From Achromobacter spanius (GTDB lineage Bacteria; Pseudomonadota; Gammaproteobacteria; Burkholderiales; Burkholderiaceae_B): a DNA stretch of 64,000 bases. The translations under genes were made by a program, and so were the position numbers. A model generated the notes under the pieces. It was not told where the DNA came from. It saw nothing but the letters and a program-made list of their open reading frames with translations, and made no database searches. Shown one piece after another: positions 18,285 to 27,674 of the stretch (position 1 is the stretch's first letter; the number at the start of each line of letters is the position of its first letter). The DNA is taken from contig NZ_CP121261.1 of NCBI RefSeq assembly GCF_029637605.1, positions 5,146,001-5,210,000 on the forward strand, in the 5' to 3' direction.

Positions 18285-18656
18285 ATGAATGCAGTAACCG
18301 AAACCGTCGATCTTCAGGCCGCCCCGCCTGTGCCCTTGGTATTTACCGACTCGGCTGCCGCCAAAGTGAAGGATTTGCTGGCCGAAGAAGGCAACCCCGA
18401 CCTGAAGCTGCGCGTCTTCGTCCAAGGTGGCGGCTGTTCGGGCTTTCAATACGGCTTCACGTTTGACGAAGTTGTGAACGAAGACGATACCGTGCTGGAC
18501 AAGGCTGGCGTTCAACTGCTGGTTGACCCGATGAGCTTCCAATACCTGGTCGGTGCTGAAATCGACTACAAGGAAGACCTGGAAGGCGCCCAGTTCGTCA
18601 TCCGCAACCCCAACGCCAGCACCACCTGCGGCTGCGGTTCCTCGTTCTCGGTGTAA
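18285..18656 (+). CDS. erpA: Iron-sulfur cluster insertion protein ErpA
   Basis: A 123-residue A-type carrier with the three invariant cysteines at 51 ([11 protein letters not shown]), 115 and 117 (TTCGCGSSF). It delivers Fe-S clusters to target apoproteins. GGAG lies 7 nt before the ATG. It has its own promoter and is followed by a terminator, so it is probably a single-gene unit. Confidence 0.96.
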   Translation: MNAVTETVDLQAAPPVPLVFTDSAAAKVKDLLAEEGNPDLKLRVFVQGGGCSGFQYGFTFDEVVNEDDTVLDKAGVQLLVDPMSFQYLVGAEIDYKEDLEGAQFVIRNPNASTTCGCGSSFSV

Positions 18657-18674
18657 TCACCCTGGCAGGAAATT

Positions 18675-18705
18675 AAAAGCCCTTCGGCGTGCCGAAGGGC
18701 TTTTT
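18675..18705. terminator. Bidirectional terminator between erpA and anmK
   Basis: AAAAGCCCTTCGGC and GCCGAAGGGCTTTTT form a 14-bp stem with a 2-nt GT loop region. A and T runs on both sides serve the convergent erpA (+) and anmK (-) transcripts. Confidence 0.92.
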
Positions 18706-18768
18706 GCATGGGCCTCGCCGATACGATACGCGATGCGCGCTTTGAGCCCTTGTGGTCCCCCAAGGCCG

Positions 18769-19902
18769 TTATGCCGGATACAGCGCGCCCAGGACCCGTG
18801 GGCCGCGAGCCCCGGTCACCGCCGGCAGCCCGGCCGGCTTGCGTTGGACGAAGGCCTGCGCAAGCCATGCGAACGCCAGCGCCTCGACTTGCTGCGCCGG
18901 TACACCAAGCGCGTCGGTCGGGTGCACGGGGCGCTGCAGGCAATACGCCAGCTCCTGCATAAGGCCGGCGTTGCGGGCACCACCGCCACAGACAAAAACT
19001 TCCTGCGTGTGCGCGGCGGCCGCGTCGATGGCGTTGGCGACAGTTCGGGCGGTCAGGCGCTGCAACGTCGCCTGCACGTCCTGGGGCGCTGGTGTGGGGC
19101 CGTCAAAGGCCGCCAGGCGGTCATCCAGCCATTGCAGGTTGAACAGATCGCGCCCGGTGGATTTGGGCGCTGGCAGGGCGAACCAGGGTTCGCTGGCGAT
19201 CAATTGTTCAAGCAGGGGGGCGACGACCTTGCCCGTGGCAGCCCAACGGCCATCAGCGTCAAAGGGTTGTCCCAGGTGCCGTTGGCACCAGGCGTCCAGA
19301 AAGACATTGGCAGGCCCCGTATCGAAGCCGCGTACGGGAAGACCGGGCGCAAGCAGCGTGACGTTGGCGATGCCGCCCAGGTTAAGGACGGCTCGTCCTT
19401 GCGGCGCGCCGAAGATCGCTGCGTGAAAGGGCGGAACCAGCGGCGCGCCCTGGCCGCCAGCGGCCACGTCGCGGCTGCGGAAATCCGCCACCACGTCAAT
19501 AGCGCTCAGCTCTGCAAGCAGCGCCGGTGCATTGAGTTGCACGGTATAGCCGCTGTCCGGGCGGTGCCGGACGGTTTGGCCGTGGGCGCCGATGGCGGTC
19601 ACATCGCGGGCATGCAAGCGCGCGTCTCGCAGCAAGTCGGACACGGCCTGGGCATACAGCCTGGCCAGCGCGTTGGCGGCAAGGCTGGCGCGCGCCAGTT
19701 CGTCGTCGCCAGGCCGATTCAAGGCCAACAGCTCGCGACGCAGGTTTTCCGGCATGGGCAGGCTGGCGCTGGCCAGCACCTGCGGCGCCTGCGTGTCACT
19801 CAAGCGCACCAGCACACCATCCACGCCGTCCACGCTGGTGCCGGACATCAAGCCGATATAGAGCGCCGCGCTGGCGGGCGATACAGGTACGGTGGAGCTC
19901 AC
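18769..19902 (-). CDS. anmK: Anhydro-N-acetylmuramic acid kinase
   Basis: A 377-residue kinase of peptidoglycan recycling that hydrolyses and phosphorylates 1,6-anhydro-MurNAc to MurNAc-6-phosphate. The N-terminal signature [17 protein letters not shown] and the conserved GQTVRHRP and GFDTGP motifs are present; length is normal. It starts with GTG at 19902 with GAGGCG upstream. The gene lies downstream of an M23 endopeptidase gene on the same strand but beyond a terminator, so its expression may rely on readthrough. Confidence 0.94.
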   Translation of the reverse strand: MSSTVPVSPASAALYIGLMSGTSVDGVDGVLVRLSDTQAPQVLASASLPMPENLRRELLALNRPGDDELARASLAANALARLYAQAVSDLLRDARLHARDVTAIGAHGQTVRHRPDSGYTVQLNAPALLAELSAIDVVADFRSRDVAAGGQGAPLVPPFHAAIFGAPQGRAVLNLGGIANVTLLAPGLPVRGFDTGPANVFLDAWCQRHLGQPFDADGRWAATGKVVAPLLEQLIASEPWFALPAPKSTGRDLFNLQWLDDRLAAFDGPTPAPQDVQATLQRLTARTVANAIDAAAAHTQEVFVCGGGARNAGLMQELAYCLQRPVHPTDALGVPAQQVEALAFAWLAQAFVQRKPAGLPAVTGARGPRVLGALYPA

Positions 19903-19913
19903 GGGCGCCTCGA

Positions 19914-19957
19914 AGAAAGAAAAAAGGCGGCCGGCAGAATGTGCGCGGGCCGCCTTT
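19914..19957 (-). terminator. Terminator between the M23 peptidase gene and anmK
   Basis: On the minus strand an 11-bp stem (AAAAGGCGGCC with GGCCGCCTTTT, 15-nt loop) is followed by T-rich sequence. It ends the M23 transcript and is only about 12 nt from the anmK start. Confidence 0.8.
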
Positions 19958-19982
19958 TGGGACGTTTGCTGCTACACGCTGT

Positions 19983-21392
19983 CTAGCGGCTGGCCACGTT
20001 GGTCAGCGCGTCGGGCAGCGTCTGCTGGAACTGCGTCAGCAGCAGGATCTGTTGCTTGTAGGGCGCCACGGCCTGGTTGAATGCGCGGGCTTCGGCCGGC
20101 TCCAGGGCGCGGGCAACTGGCAGGTCGACCGACAGCGGGTCGATCGGCACGTTGTTGACGCGGAACTCGTAGTGCAGGTGCGGGCCGGTGGCCCAGCCGG
20201 TTGAGCCGACATAACCCAGCAACTGGCCCTGTGAAACCTTGGAGCCCTTGGTGACGCCCGCGGCGATGCGGCTCTGGTGCGCATACAGCGTTGAATACTT
20301 GCCGTGATGCTTCACGATGACCACGTTGCCATAGCCGTTCTGCCAGCCCGAAAACTCAACCGTGCCGTCCGCCGTGGCGTGGATCGGCGTGCCCGAAGGC
20401 GCGGCGTAGTCCACGCCCTTGTGGCCCGTCCAGGTTTTGTGGATGGGGTGCATGCGCATGCCGAACGTGGAGCTGATGCGGCTGAACTTCAGCGCGGTGC
20501 GCAAAAAGGCACCGCGCAGGCTGGTGCCGTCGAAGTCGTAATACGAGCCGGACTTTTCGTCCGGGCTGAACCACACGGCGTTGTAGGACTTGCCGCCGTT
20601 GATGAATTCCAAAGCCAGCACGCGGCCTGCGCCGGCATAGCGGCCGTCGTGCGAACGGACCTCATAGACCACGCGGAATTGGTCGCCCTTGCGCAGGTCG
20701 CGCAGGAAGTCAATCTTGGCGCTGAGAATGTCGGCCATCTGCATGGTGACCGAATCCGGGATGCCGGCGCCATCCGTGGCGCCGAAGAGCGACGACTTGA
20801 TCGTGCCCACGGCCACCCGGGTTTGGCGGTCGGTGTTTTCGGTGATTTCCTCGGCCTTGTAGCTATCGCCGGACGGGGCAACATGCAGCATGCGCGTCAC
20901 GACCTGGCCGTCAGATTCATTGCCGGGCGTATGGATGTAGCGCAACCAGACCAGCTTGCCTTGCTCATCCGTGGCGGCTTGTACCGAGCGCCCCGGATAC
21001 AGCTTGTAGATGCTGCGGGCGCTGGCGTCGTGCGTCAGGAAGCTTTGCAGGTTGGGCGCGTCCAGTTCCAGCCGTTGCAATACAGCGGAAAGCGTGTCGC
21101 CTGGGCGGATACGGGTTTCGCTGATGTACGGCGCGGCGCTCGGCGTGCTGACTTCGACTTGCTCGGCGGTCAGCGGCAGAACGCTCTGGATGATGCGGGA
21201 CGGGGGGAGTTCGGAGCGGTCGGGTTGCTGCACCATGCCCAAGGCGGCGGCGCCGGCAAACAAACCGATTGCGGTGACGAGAAGAGTGCGGCGGAAAAGT
21301 CCCGAGCGATGGGGCTTGGGCTCAACGGGCGCAAACAGGGCAGCAACTTTGCGCTTGATGCTACTCGCCAGTTCGTGGAGGCCACGATTCAT
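19983..21392 (-). CDS. M23-family peptidoglycan endopeptidase, MepM-like
   Basis: A 469-residue protein with one N-terminal transmembrane helix (about 32-52), a LysM/OapA-like segment (RIRPGDTLSAVLQRL, about 95-110), a CsgC-like middle region and a C-terminal M23 domain. Zinc ligands are intact: HKGVDYAAP and HLHYEFRVN. MepM relatives cleave cross-links between peptidoglycan stems to allow wall growth, in the periplasm. It is divergent from tyrS; anmK follows on the same strand, so both neighbours serve cell-wall turnover. Confidence 0.9.
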   Translation of the reverse strand: MNRGLHELASSIKRKVAALFAPVEPKPHRSGLFRRTLLVTAIGLFAGAAALGMVQQPDRSELPPSRIIQSVLPLTAEQVEVSTPSAAPYISETRIRPGDTLSAVLQRLELDAPNLQSFLTHDASARSIYKLYPGRSVQAATDEQGKLVWLRYIHTPGNESDGQVVTRMLHVAPSGDSYKAEEITENTDRQTRVAVGTIKSSLFGATDGAGIPDSVTMQMADILSAKIDFLRDLRKGDQFRVVYEVRSHDGRYAGAGRVLALEFINGGKSYNAVWFSPDEKSGSYYDFDGTSLRGAFLRTALKFSRISSTFGMRMHPIHKTWTGHKGVDYAAPSGTPIHATADGTVEFSGWQNGYGNVVIVKHHGKYSTLYAHQSRIAAGVTKGSKVSQGQLLGYVGSTGWATGPHLHYEFRVNNVPIDPLSVDLPVARALEPAEARAFNQAVAPYKQQILLLTQFQQTLPDALTNVASR

Positions 21393-21520
21393 CGTGAAGA
21401 AACCCTCTCAGGTAGCTGGGCTCGCAGGGTGCGTGACACGATCGGCCCCCGCGCACCACGATATCCGGGGCAAGGGCTGGCGCTAGGCGCATCTTGTGAA
21501 CAACGGGTGGTAGGCCGAAC

Positions 21521-21547
21521 CGCAACTGCGTATAGATAGCAGTTGCG
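21521..21547. promoter_or_regulatory. Inverted repeat in the M23-tyrS divergent region
   Basis: CGCAACTGC (21521-21529) and GCAGTTGCG (21539-21547) are perfect 9-nt arms around a 9-nt spacer containing TATAGATA. A TAGAAT box lies downstream at 21579-21584 beside a second small repeat (CTAGC/GCTAG). The 256-nt divergent region otherwise shows no gene. Confidence 0.45.
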
Positions 21548-21648
21548 TATGATTGGGCGGTATCCTAGCTGATTCGGCTAGAATTTTCGATAGTTTTCGT
21601 CACTTTTTACACCTTTTTGTCGGCTGAAGCCGCTTTGGTCCCCCTGCC

Positions 21649-22878
21649 ATGTCTCCCTCTGAAGCCCCTATTTCCCCTGAAGTCGAAGCCGATCTGCGTA
21701 TAGCCAAGCGCGGCTGCGACGAATTGCTGGTCGAATCCGAGTTTGCTCGCAAGCTGGCCAAGAGCCGTGCGACCGGCGTGCCGCTGCGCATCAAGCTGGG
21801 GCTGGACCCCACCGCGCCGGACATCCACCTGGGTCATACGGTGGTGCTGAACAAGATGCGCCAATTGCAGGACCTGGGGCACAACGTCATCTTCCTGATC
21901 GGCGACTTCACCTCCACCATTGGCGACCCCAGCGGCCGCAACAGCACCCGGCCGCCGCTGACCCGTGAACAGATCGAGTCCAACGCCAAGACCTACTACG
22001 CGCAAGCCAGCCTGGTGCTGGATCCGGCACGCACCGAGATCCGTTACAACTCCGAATGGTGCGATCCCCTGGGTGCGCGCGGCATGATCCAACTGGCCTC
22101 GCGCTATACGGTGGCCCGCATGATGGAACGCGAAGACTTCACCAAGCGGTTCAAGGGCGGCATCCCGATTTCGGTGCACGAATTCCTTTATCCCTTGATG
22201 CAGGGTTATGACTCCGTGGCGCTGAAGTCCGATCTGGAGCTGGGGGGCACCGATCAGAAATTCAACCTGCTGGTGGGCCGCGAGCTGCAAAAGGAATATG
22301 GCCAGGAACCTCAGTGCATTTTGACGATGCCGCTGCTGGTGGGTACGGACGGCGTCGAGAAAATGTCCAAGTCCAAGGGCAACTACATCGGTATTTCGGA
22401 GTCGCCCGATTCGATGTTCGGCAAGCTCATGTCGATTTCCGACACCCTGATGTGGCGCTACTTCGAACTGCTCTCGTTCCGCTCGCTGGAAGACATCGCC
22501 GCTCTCAAGCAAGAGACGGATGGCGGCCGCAACCCCCGCGATGCGAAAGTCATGCTGGCCCAGGAAATCATCACGCGCTTCCATTCCGCCAAGGCGGCGG
22601 ATGATGCCCTGGCATCCTTCGAGGCGCGCTTTCGCGACGGCGCCATCCCCGAAGACATGCCTGAAGTGAACGTCGGCGGCGCGCCGGTGGGCATCCTGAA
22701 GCTGCTGCGCGAGGCGGGCCTGGTGGCTTCCGGTTCGGAAGCCCAGCGCAACGTGGAGCAGGGTGGCGTACGCGTCAACGGCGATCGGGTCGAAGATAAA
22801 TCGTTGCAATTGCCGGCTGGAACTTACGTGGTGCAGGTGGGCAAGCGCAAGTTCGCGCGTGTTAACTTGAACCCATGA
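21649..22878 (+). CDS. tyrS: Tyrosyl-tRNA synthetase
   Basis: A 409-residue class I aminoacyl-tRNA synthetase. The HIGH-like motif is HLGHT (60-64), the KMSKS motif is complete at 238-242, and an S4 RNA-binding domain occupies about the last 65 residues. Length and motif spacing match the TyrZ-like subgroup common in betaproteobacteria. Essential, cytoplasmic. Confidence 0.97.
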   Translation: MSPSEAPISPEVEADLRIAKRGCDELLVESEFARKLAKSRATGVPLRIKLGLDPTAPDIHLGHTVVLNKMRQLQDLGHNVIFLIGDFTSTIGDPSGRNSTRPPLTREQIESNAKTYYAQASLVLDPARTEIRYNSEWCDPLGARGMIQLASRYTVARMMEREDFTKRFKGGIPISVHEFLYPLMQGYDSVALKSDLELGGTDQKFNLLVGRELQKEYGQEPQCILTMPLLVGTDGVEKMSKSKGNYIGISESPDSMFGKLMSISDTLMWRYFELLSFRSLEDIAALKQETDGGRNPRDAKVMLAQEIITRFHSAKAADDALASFEARFRDGAIPEDMPEVNVGGAPVGILKLLREAGLVASGSEAQRNVEQGGVRVNGDRVEDKSLQLPAGTYVVQVGKRKFARVNLNP

Positions 22879-22950
22879 TTGCGAAGTTTTGATACGCTGA
22901 GCAAACGGACAGGGGCTGGTACGCCTTTGCGGCATTTCAAGGAGCACGAC

Positions 22951-23607
22951 ATGGAACTTTCGAGTTTGTCTTTTTCCGATCACGAGTCGATTCCGGAGCG
23001 CTATGCGTTCGGCAAGATCGATGCGCAATCGCACGTCGCGCTGGCAGATAACTACAACCCGCAGTTTTCCTGGGACAACGTCCCGGAAGGCACGCAGTCG
23101 TTCGCGTTGATCTGCCATGATCCGGACGTGCCGTCGCGGCCCGATGACGTCAACCAGGAAGGCCGCGAAGTCCCGGCCGACCTGCCGCGTGTTGATTTCT
23201 TCCACTGGGTGTTGGTGGATCTGCCGGCGGATCTGCGGGACATCGACGAAGGTGCCTTCTCCAATGGCATTACGCCGCGCGGAAAAGGCGGCCCGCTGGC
23301 GCCGATGGATGCTCGCCAGGGCATCAACTCGTACTCCTCGTGGTTCGCCAACGATCACGACATGAGCGGCGACTACTTCGGCTATGACGGCCCGTGCCCG
23401 CCCTGGAACGATTCCATCGTGCACCGCTACGTGTTCACCCTGTATGCGCTGGACGTCGGCAGCCTGAACCTGAACGGCTCATTTACAGGCGAAGACGCGC
23501 TGCGCGCCATGCAGAAGCACGTGCTGGCCCAGGCCTCCGTCACGGGCACCTACACGCTGAACCCCCGGCTGGCGCCCAAGCAGATCGGCGCGACCTCCGC
23601 CTCGTAA
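22951..23607 (+). CDS. YbhB/YbcL-type Raf kinase inhibitor-like (PEBP) protein
   Basis: A 218-residue protein of the phosphatidylethanolamine-binding protein superfamily. The ligand-pocket motifs are seen: HDPDVPSRP and GPCPPWNDSIVHRYVFTLYALD, with FHWVLVDLP between. Bacterial members have no firm function. ATG 22951 has AAGGAG upstream; there is no signal peptide. It follows tyrS by 72 nt and ends at a strong terminator. Confidence 0.88.
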   Translation: MELSSLSFSDHESIPERYAFGKIDAQSHVALADNYNPQFSWDNVPEGTQSFALICHDPDVPSRPDDVNQEGREVPADLPRVDFFHWVLVDLPADLRDIDEGAFSNGITPRGKGGPLAPMDARQGINSYSSWFANDHDMSGDYFGYDGPCPPWNDSIVHRYVFTLYALDVGSLNLNGSFTGEDALRAMQKHVLAQASVTGTYTLNPRLAPKQIGATSAS

Positions 23608-23640
23608 CTGCTTGGCCTGTTTGGCCTGGTCGGCAACGTC

Positions 23641-23676
23641 AAAAAAACCGCGATAGCGATATCGCGGTTTTTTTTC
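23641..23676 (+). terminator. Rho-independent terminator after the PEBP-family gene
   Basis: Stem CCGCGATA/TATCGCGG with a GCGA loop, flanked by A7 on the left and a T run of about nine. The remaining 267 nt to glyA hold no gene; a TTGACT box at 23849-23854 may belong to the glyA promoter, but its -10 is unclear. Confidence 0.95.
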
Positions 23677-23943
23677 GTTCTCCTTCCGTACGCGGCCCCG
23701 CAGCTACTAGCGAGTAGCTTCTTGGCTTGCCGGTTTGCATGAAAGTTGCTCAAGTCGGATTGAGAGCGGTTTTCGGGCGCCGCGCGATAGCGTGGTTTTC
23801 GTGCCCGTCGCGCGTTTTTTGCTCGCCTTCGGCGCATTTTGGCGGCAATTGACTCCGGCTGACGGGGTAAACTAAGCGAATTCTTCGGGTTTACCCACCC
23901 GACACTGCTTTCTCCTCTCTTACCGCCTCAGGAATCCCCCGTC

Positions 23944-25194
23944 ATGTTTGACCGCAACCTCACCTTGTCCAAGGCTGACCCGGACGTTTGGGCCGCCATC
24001 CAGAAGGAAGACGTACGCCAAGAGCAGCACATCGAGCTGATCGCTTCGGAGAACTACGCCAGCCCGGCCGTCATGCAGGCCCAGGGCACGCAGCTTACGA
24101 ACAAGTACGCCGAAGGCTACCCGGGCAAGCGTTACTACGGCGGTTGCGAGTACGTGGACGTGGTTGAACAACTGGCCATTGATCGCCTGAAGCAGATCTT
24201 TGGCGCCGAAGCCGCCAACGTGCAGCCCAACTCGGGTTCGCAGGCCAACCAGGGCGTGTACATGGCCGTGCTGAAGCCGGGTGACACCGTGTTGGGCATG
24301 AGCCTGGCCGAAGGCGGCCACCTGACGCACGGCGCGTCGGTCAACGCTTCGGGCAAGCTGTACAACTTCATCTCGTATGGCCTGGACGAAAACGAAGTCC
24401 TGAACTACGCGCAAGTCGAACAGCTGGCCAAGGAACACAAGCCCAAGCTGATCGTCGCGGGTGCATCTGCCTATGCCCTGCATATCGATTTCGAGCGCAT
24501 GGCCCGCATCGCGCGCGAAAACGGCGCGCTGTTCATGGTCGACATCGCCCACTACGCGGGTCTGGTTGCCGGCGGCGCCTACCCCAATCCGGTTCCGCAC
24601 GCCGACTTCGTCACGTCGACCACGCACAAGTCGCTGCGCGGCCCGCGCGGCGGCGTCATCATGATGAAGGCCGAACACGAAAAAATCATCAATTCGGCCA
24701 TCTTCCCGGGCATTCAAGGCGGCCCGCTGATGCACGTCATCGCCGGCAAGGCCGTGGCGTTCAAGGAAGCCCTGGACCCCAGCTTCAAGGACTACGCGCA
24801 GCAAGTGGTCAAGAACGCCAAGGTCTTGGCGGATACGCTGGTCAAGCGTGGCCTGCGCATCGTCTCCGGTCGCACTGAAAGCCACGTCATGCTGGTTGAC
24901 CTGCGCTCCAAGGGCATCACGGGCAAGGAAGCGGAAGCGGTGCTGGGCCAGGCCCACATCACGGTCAACAAGAACGCCATCCCGAACGATCCGGAAAAGC
25001 CCTTCGTGACCAGCGGCATCCGCCTGGGTACGCCCGCCATGACCACGCGCGGCTTCACCGAAGCCGAGGCCGAACTCACCGCCAACCTGATCGCCGACGT
25101 GCTGGACAATCCGCGCGACGAAGCCAACATCGCCGCCGTGCGCGCCCGCGTCAATGAACTGACCTCGCGCCTGCCTGTCTACAGCAAGCAATAA
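23944..25194 (+). CDS. glyA: Serine hydroxymethyltransferase
   Basis: A 416-residue PLP enzyme interconverting serine and glycine with tetrahydrofolate as one-carbon acceptor. The Schiff-base lysine is Lys229 in [14 protein letters not shown]; the conserved [13 protein letters not shown] and NSGSQANQ segments are present. Residues 174-177 read ASAY where many family members have GASAYSR; this is within normal variation for the region. An essentially full-length, intact gene followed by a terminator. Confidence 0.97.
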   Translation: MFDRNLTLSKADPDVWAAIQKEDVRQEQHIELIASENYASPAVMQAQGTQLTNKYAEGYPGKRYYGGCEYVDVVEQLAIDRLKQIFGAEAANVQPNSGSQANQGVYMAVLKPGDTVLGMSLAEGGHLTHGASVNASGKLYNFISYGLDENEVLNYAQVEQLAKEHKPKLIVAGASAYALHIDFERMARIARENGALFMVDIAHYAGLVAGGAYPNPVPHADFVTSTTHKSLRGPRGGVIMMKAEHEKIINSAIFPGIQGGPLMHVIAGKAVAFKEALDPSFKDYAQQVVKNAKVLADTLVKRGLRIVSGRTESHVMLVDLRSKGITGKEAEAVLGQAHITVNKNAIPNDPEKPFVTSGIRLGTPAMTTRGFTEAEAELTANLIADVLDNPRDEANIAAVRARVNELTSRLPVYSKQ

Positions 25195-25244
25195 GTAGTC
25201 AGCGGCAAACCTTCGACGGGCTTCCCGCCGAAGGGCCAATAAAG

Positions 25245-25280
25245 AAAGGGACGGCCCCGCAAGGCGCCGTCCCTTTGCTT
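25245..25280 (+). terminator. Terminator after glyA
   Basis: AAAGGGACGGC pairs with GCCGTCCCTTT across a 10-nt loop, followed by GCTTT. A second small stem (CTTCG..CGAAG) precedes it at 25210-25235. Confidence 0.8.
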
Positions 25281-25413
25281 TCAGGGCGACGGGCGCTATC
25301 CTCGTTCCTAGCCGTGATGATATTGGGGACGAATTAACCCGTTTCGACGCTTCGCGGGGGAGCGTCGTTACAATATGCTCAAATTTTGCAATCCGTGCCT
25401 ATAGGGAACACAC

Positions 25414-25893
25414 ATGCGGTGTCCATTTTGCGGCCATGCCGAAACGCAGGTTGTCGACAGCCGGGTCTCGGAAGAGGGTGATGCGATTCGTCGTCGCCGC
25501 CGTTGCCTGTCCTGTGACAAGCGCTTCACCACCTATGAACGGGTTGAGCTCGCCATGCCTTCCATCGTGAAGCGCAACGGCAGCCGCAGCGACTACGACC
25601 CCGTCAAGTTGCGCGCCAGCCTGAGCCTGGCGCTGCGCAAGCGCCCCGTCAGCACTGAAGACGTGGATGCCGCGGTTGCGCGTATCGAAGAGCAGTTGCT
25701 GGCCAGCGGGCTGCGTGAAGTGCCGTCTGAGCATATTGGCGAACTCGTCATGAACGAACTACGCAAGCTGGACAAGGTGGCTTACGTGCGCTTTGCGTCC
25801 GTCTATAAAAGCTTTGAAGACATCGGCGAATTCGTTGAAGCGATCCGCGAGATGCAAGGGCCGCTGCTGCCTGGCAAGCTGCGCAAAGAGTAA
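25414..25893 (+). CDS. nrdR: Transcriptional repressor NrdR
   Basis: A 159-residue ribonucleotide-reductase regulator. Zinc ribbon cysteines are at 3, 6, 31 and 34, and an ATP-cone domain spans about residues 48-138. NrdR senses ATP/dATP and represses nrd operons through NrdR boxes. glyA-nrdR-ribD is a frequent gene order; here a GlxA-type regulator and a hydrolase are inserted before ribD. Confidence 0.96.
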   Translation: MRCPFCGHAETQVVDSRVSEEGDAIRRRRRCLSCDKRFTTYERVELAMPSIVKRNGSRSDYDPVKLRASLSLALRKRPVSTEDVDAAVARIEEQLLASGLREVPSEHIGELVMNELRKLDKVAYVRFASVYKSFEDIGEFVEAIREMQGPLLPGKLRKE

Positions 25894-25913
25894 ACGCTGT
25901 TCACGTGTAGGCG

Positions 25914-25939
25914 AATAACGGCGCTTCGGCGCCGTTATT
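25914..25939. terminator. Hairpin between convergent nrdR and glxA-type gene
   Basis: AATAACGGCGC-TTCG-GCGCCGTTATT, an 11-bp perfect stem with a TTCG tetraloop. It overlaps the stop codon of the minus-strand regulator. T-tracts are short, so termination strength is uncertain. Confidence 0.65.
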
Positions 25940-26918
25940 GCATGGGGGCCGACCGCGCCAGGCTAGGTGTATTCGGCTGGAACTTGCGCCAAACCCGGCG
26001 CATGTGTTGCGCGGAGCCGAAACCGGACTTCTCCGCCACGCGCTCCAGGTCCAATCGCGTTTCGCGCAGCAGGTCGCGCGCCAGCGCCACCCGGATCTGA
26101 TAGAGGTAGTCCATCGGCGTGCAGCCCGCGTGTTCGCGAAACAGACGCGTCAGGTGGCGCGGGCTGGTGTGCGCCTGATCCGCCAAGGATTGTGCGGACC
26201 AAGGCGCGGCGGGATTGCGGATGACCGCGTCCTGGACGCGATGCACGCCGGGATGCATGTGGCTGCGGTGCGCAAGCCACGGCGACAGCGTGGTGTCCGT
26301 GCCCGCGCGGCGCTGGTAGACGACCATGTCACGCGCCACTTCGCTGGCCACGCGCGGCCCGCAATGGCGCGCCACCATATGTAGCGCAAGGTCGATGCCC
26401 GCGGTGATGCCGGCGCTGCTGACCAAGTTGCCGTCTTCAACGAAGATGCGGTTGTCGTGCACGCGCGCACTGGGGTCGATGTCCGCCAATTGCGCAAGGC
26501 AGGAATGATGCGTGGTGCACTCGCGCTGGCGGGTCAGCCCGGCGGCTGCCGCGAACAGCGCGCCCGCGCACACCGTCATCAGCGTGAACTGGTCCGCGGG
26601 CTGGCGCAGGGCTAGCCAGTCGATGATGGCGCGCGCATCCGGCGAGTCCAGGCGCGTGTGTTTGCCCACGACGCCCGAAATAATCACAAGCGCGTTGGCG
26701 GGCAGGGCGGTCGGCAACGGCTGAATCCGCGCCAGATTCAAGCCCGGCAGGCCGCTTTCCACTTCCGCCGTCGGGCCGCAGAAGTGTTGTTCGAATGTCC
26801 CCGGGCATCGCTTTTCGGCGACACGGAACGCCTCGGCGGGGCCCGCCAGGTCCAGCAGGACGATGCCCCGCGTCAGGACGAAATACACGGGAATCATGGG
26901 TGACTCTGCCTGGCTCAA
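25935..26918 (-). CDS. GlxA-family transcriptional regulator (DJ-1/PfpI plus AraC domains)
   Basis: A 327-residue protein with an N-terminal DJ-1/PfpI-like domain (about 10-190, including VCAGALFAAAAGL around the conserved cysteine) and a C-terminal AraC-type double helix-turn-helix (HTSPRHLTRLFREH and LERVAEKSGFGSAQHMRRVWRK). Such regulators respond to small metabolites and often control nearby catabolic genes. Its start overlaps the end of the cysteine hydrolase gene by 4 nt, so the two are cotranscribed. Confidence 0.9.
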   Translation of the reverse strand: MSQAESPMIPVYFVLTRGIVLLDLAGPAEAFRVAEKRCPGTFEQHFCGPTAEVESGLPGLNLARIQPLPTALPANALVIISGVVGKHTRLDSPDARAIIDWLALRQPADQFTLMTVCAGALFAAAAGLTRQRECTTHHSCLAQLADIDPSARVHDNRIFVEDGNLVSSAGITAGIDLALHMVARHCGPRVASEVARDMVVYQRRAGTDTTLSPWLAHRSHMHPGVHRVQDAVIRNPAAPWSAQSLADQAHTSPRHLTRLFREHAGCTPMDYLYQIRVALARDLLRETRLDLERVAEKSGFGSAQHMRRVWRKFQPNTPSLARSAPMQ

Positions 26919-27478
26919 CTGGCCAATGCGTCAGCCGCGTGGGTGATGCGGGCAAAGCGGCCGTTCAGTACCAGCTCGGTGTGGTCCCGGATTTCGGCCG
27001 GGGTGTAGTGCTTGCCCGACGGGCTTTGCATGGCGAAGGTCAGCGTGGCGTCCGTCGGGAACACCACTTTGAAGCCAGCGTCGCTGGCGTGGCGTGAGGT
27101 CGTTTCGCAGCACTGCTCGGTACGGATGCCGCTGACTATGATCCCGTCGATGCCGTTGTCGCGCAGCCAATCGTGTAGCGTCGCGCCGTTTGCGTCCTGT
27201 GCATACAGCGACGAATGCACGGTTTTGTGGAACACGGCTGCCGGGGAAATACGCAATTCTTCAAGCGTCCTGACGTGCCCCGAGGCCAGTGAAAATGGGT
27301 TGGCGGCATCGTCGGACGGGCTTTTGTGAAACACCTGAAGCACCGGAATTCCCTGGGCGCTGGCTGCATCGATCAAGCCCTGGATCTTTTCCAGAAATGC
27401 GGGGTACTCGGCTTCGTCCCAAAACGGACGGTGACGGAAGGACTCTTGTACGTCGATGACGATCAGTGCTTGCTTCAT
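26915..27478 (-). CDS. Isochorismatase-family cysteine hydrolase
   Basis: A 187-residue cytoplasmic hydrolase with triad Asp9 (IVIDVQ), Lys85 (VFHKTVHSS) and Cys123 (TEQCCETT). AGGAG precedes the ATG. It overlaps the GlxA-type regulator gene by 4 nt, suggesting the regulator controls this enzyme or senses its substrate. It is clearly different from the other family member at 2007-2699 (shorter, different motif sequences). Substrate unknown. Confidence 0.88.
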   Translation of the reverse strand: MKQALIVIDVQESFRHRPFWDEAEYPAFLEKIQGLIDAASAQGIPVLQVFHKSPSDDAANPFSLASGHVRTLEELRISPAAVFHKTVHSSLYAQDANGATLHDWLRDNGIDGIIVSGIRTEQCCETTSRHASDAGFKVVFPTDATLTFAMQSPSGKHYTPAEIRDHTELVLNGRFARITHAADALAS

Positions 27479-27674
27479 GTTCCGGGCTCCTGGTTTAGGA
27501 ATTTAGAGGGGGTGAACGCATTCTGCGGGTAATTTCTGCCCCCGGCGAGATCGTCCCAAGCCACGTAACGGCCCAAAACGGACATGCACGTAAAAGGCGC
27601 GTTTGACGCCAGCATACCCCTTGCCAGTGGGCGGGGAACCACCGCGCGCCTGCGGCCGGACATACAATTCCGCC

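Noticed and set aside
21607..23424. 600-codon minus-strand frame opposite tyrS and the PEBP-family gene
   Set aside because: Histidine-, arginine- and glutamine-rich composition typical of antisense frames; tyrS is certain on the plus strand.
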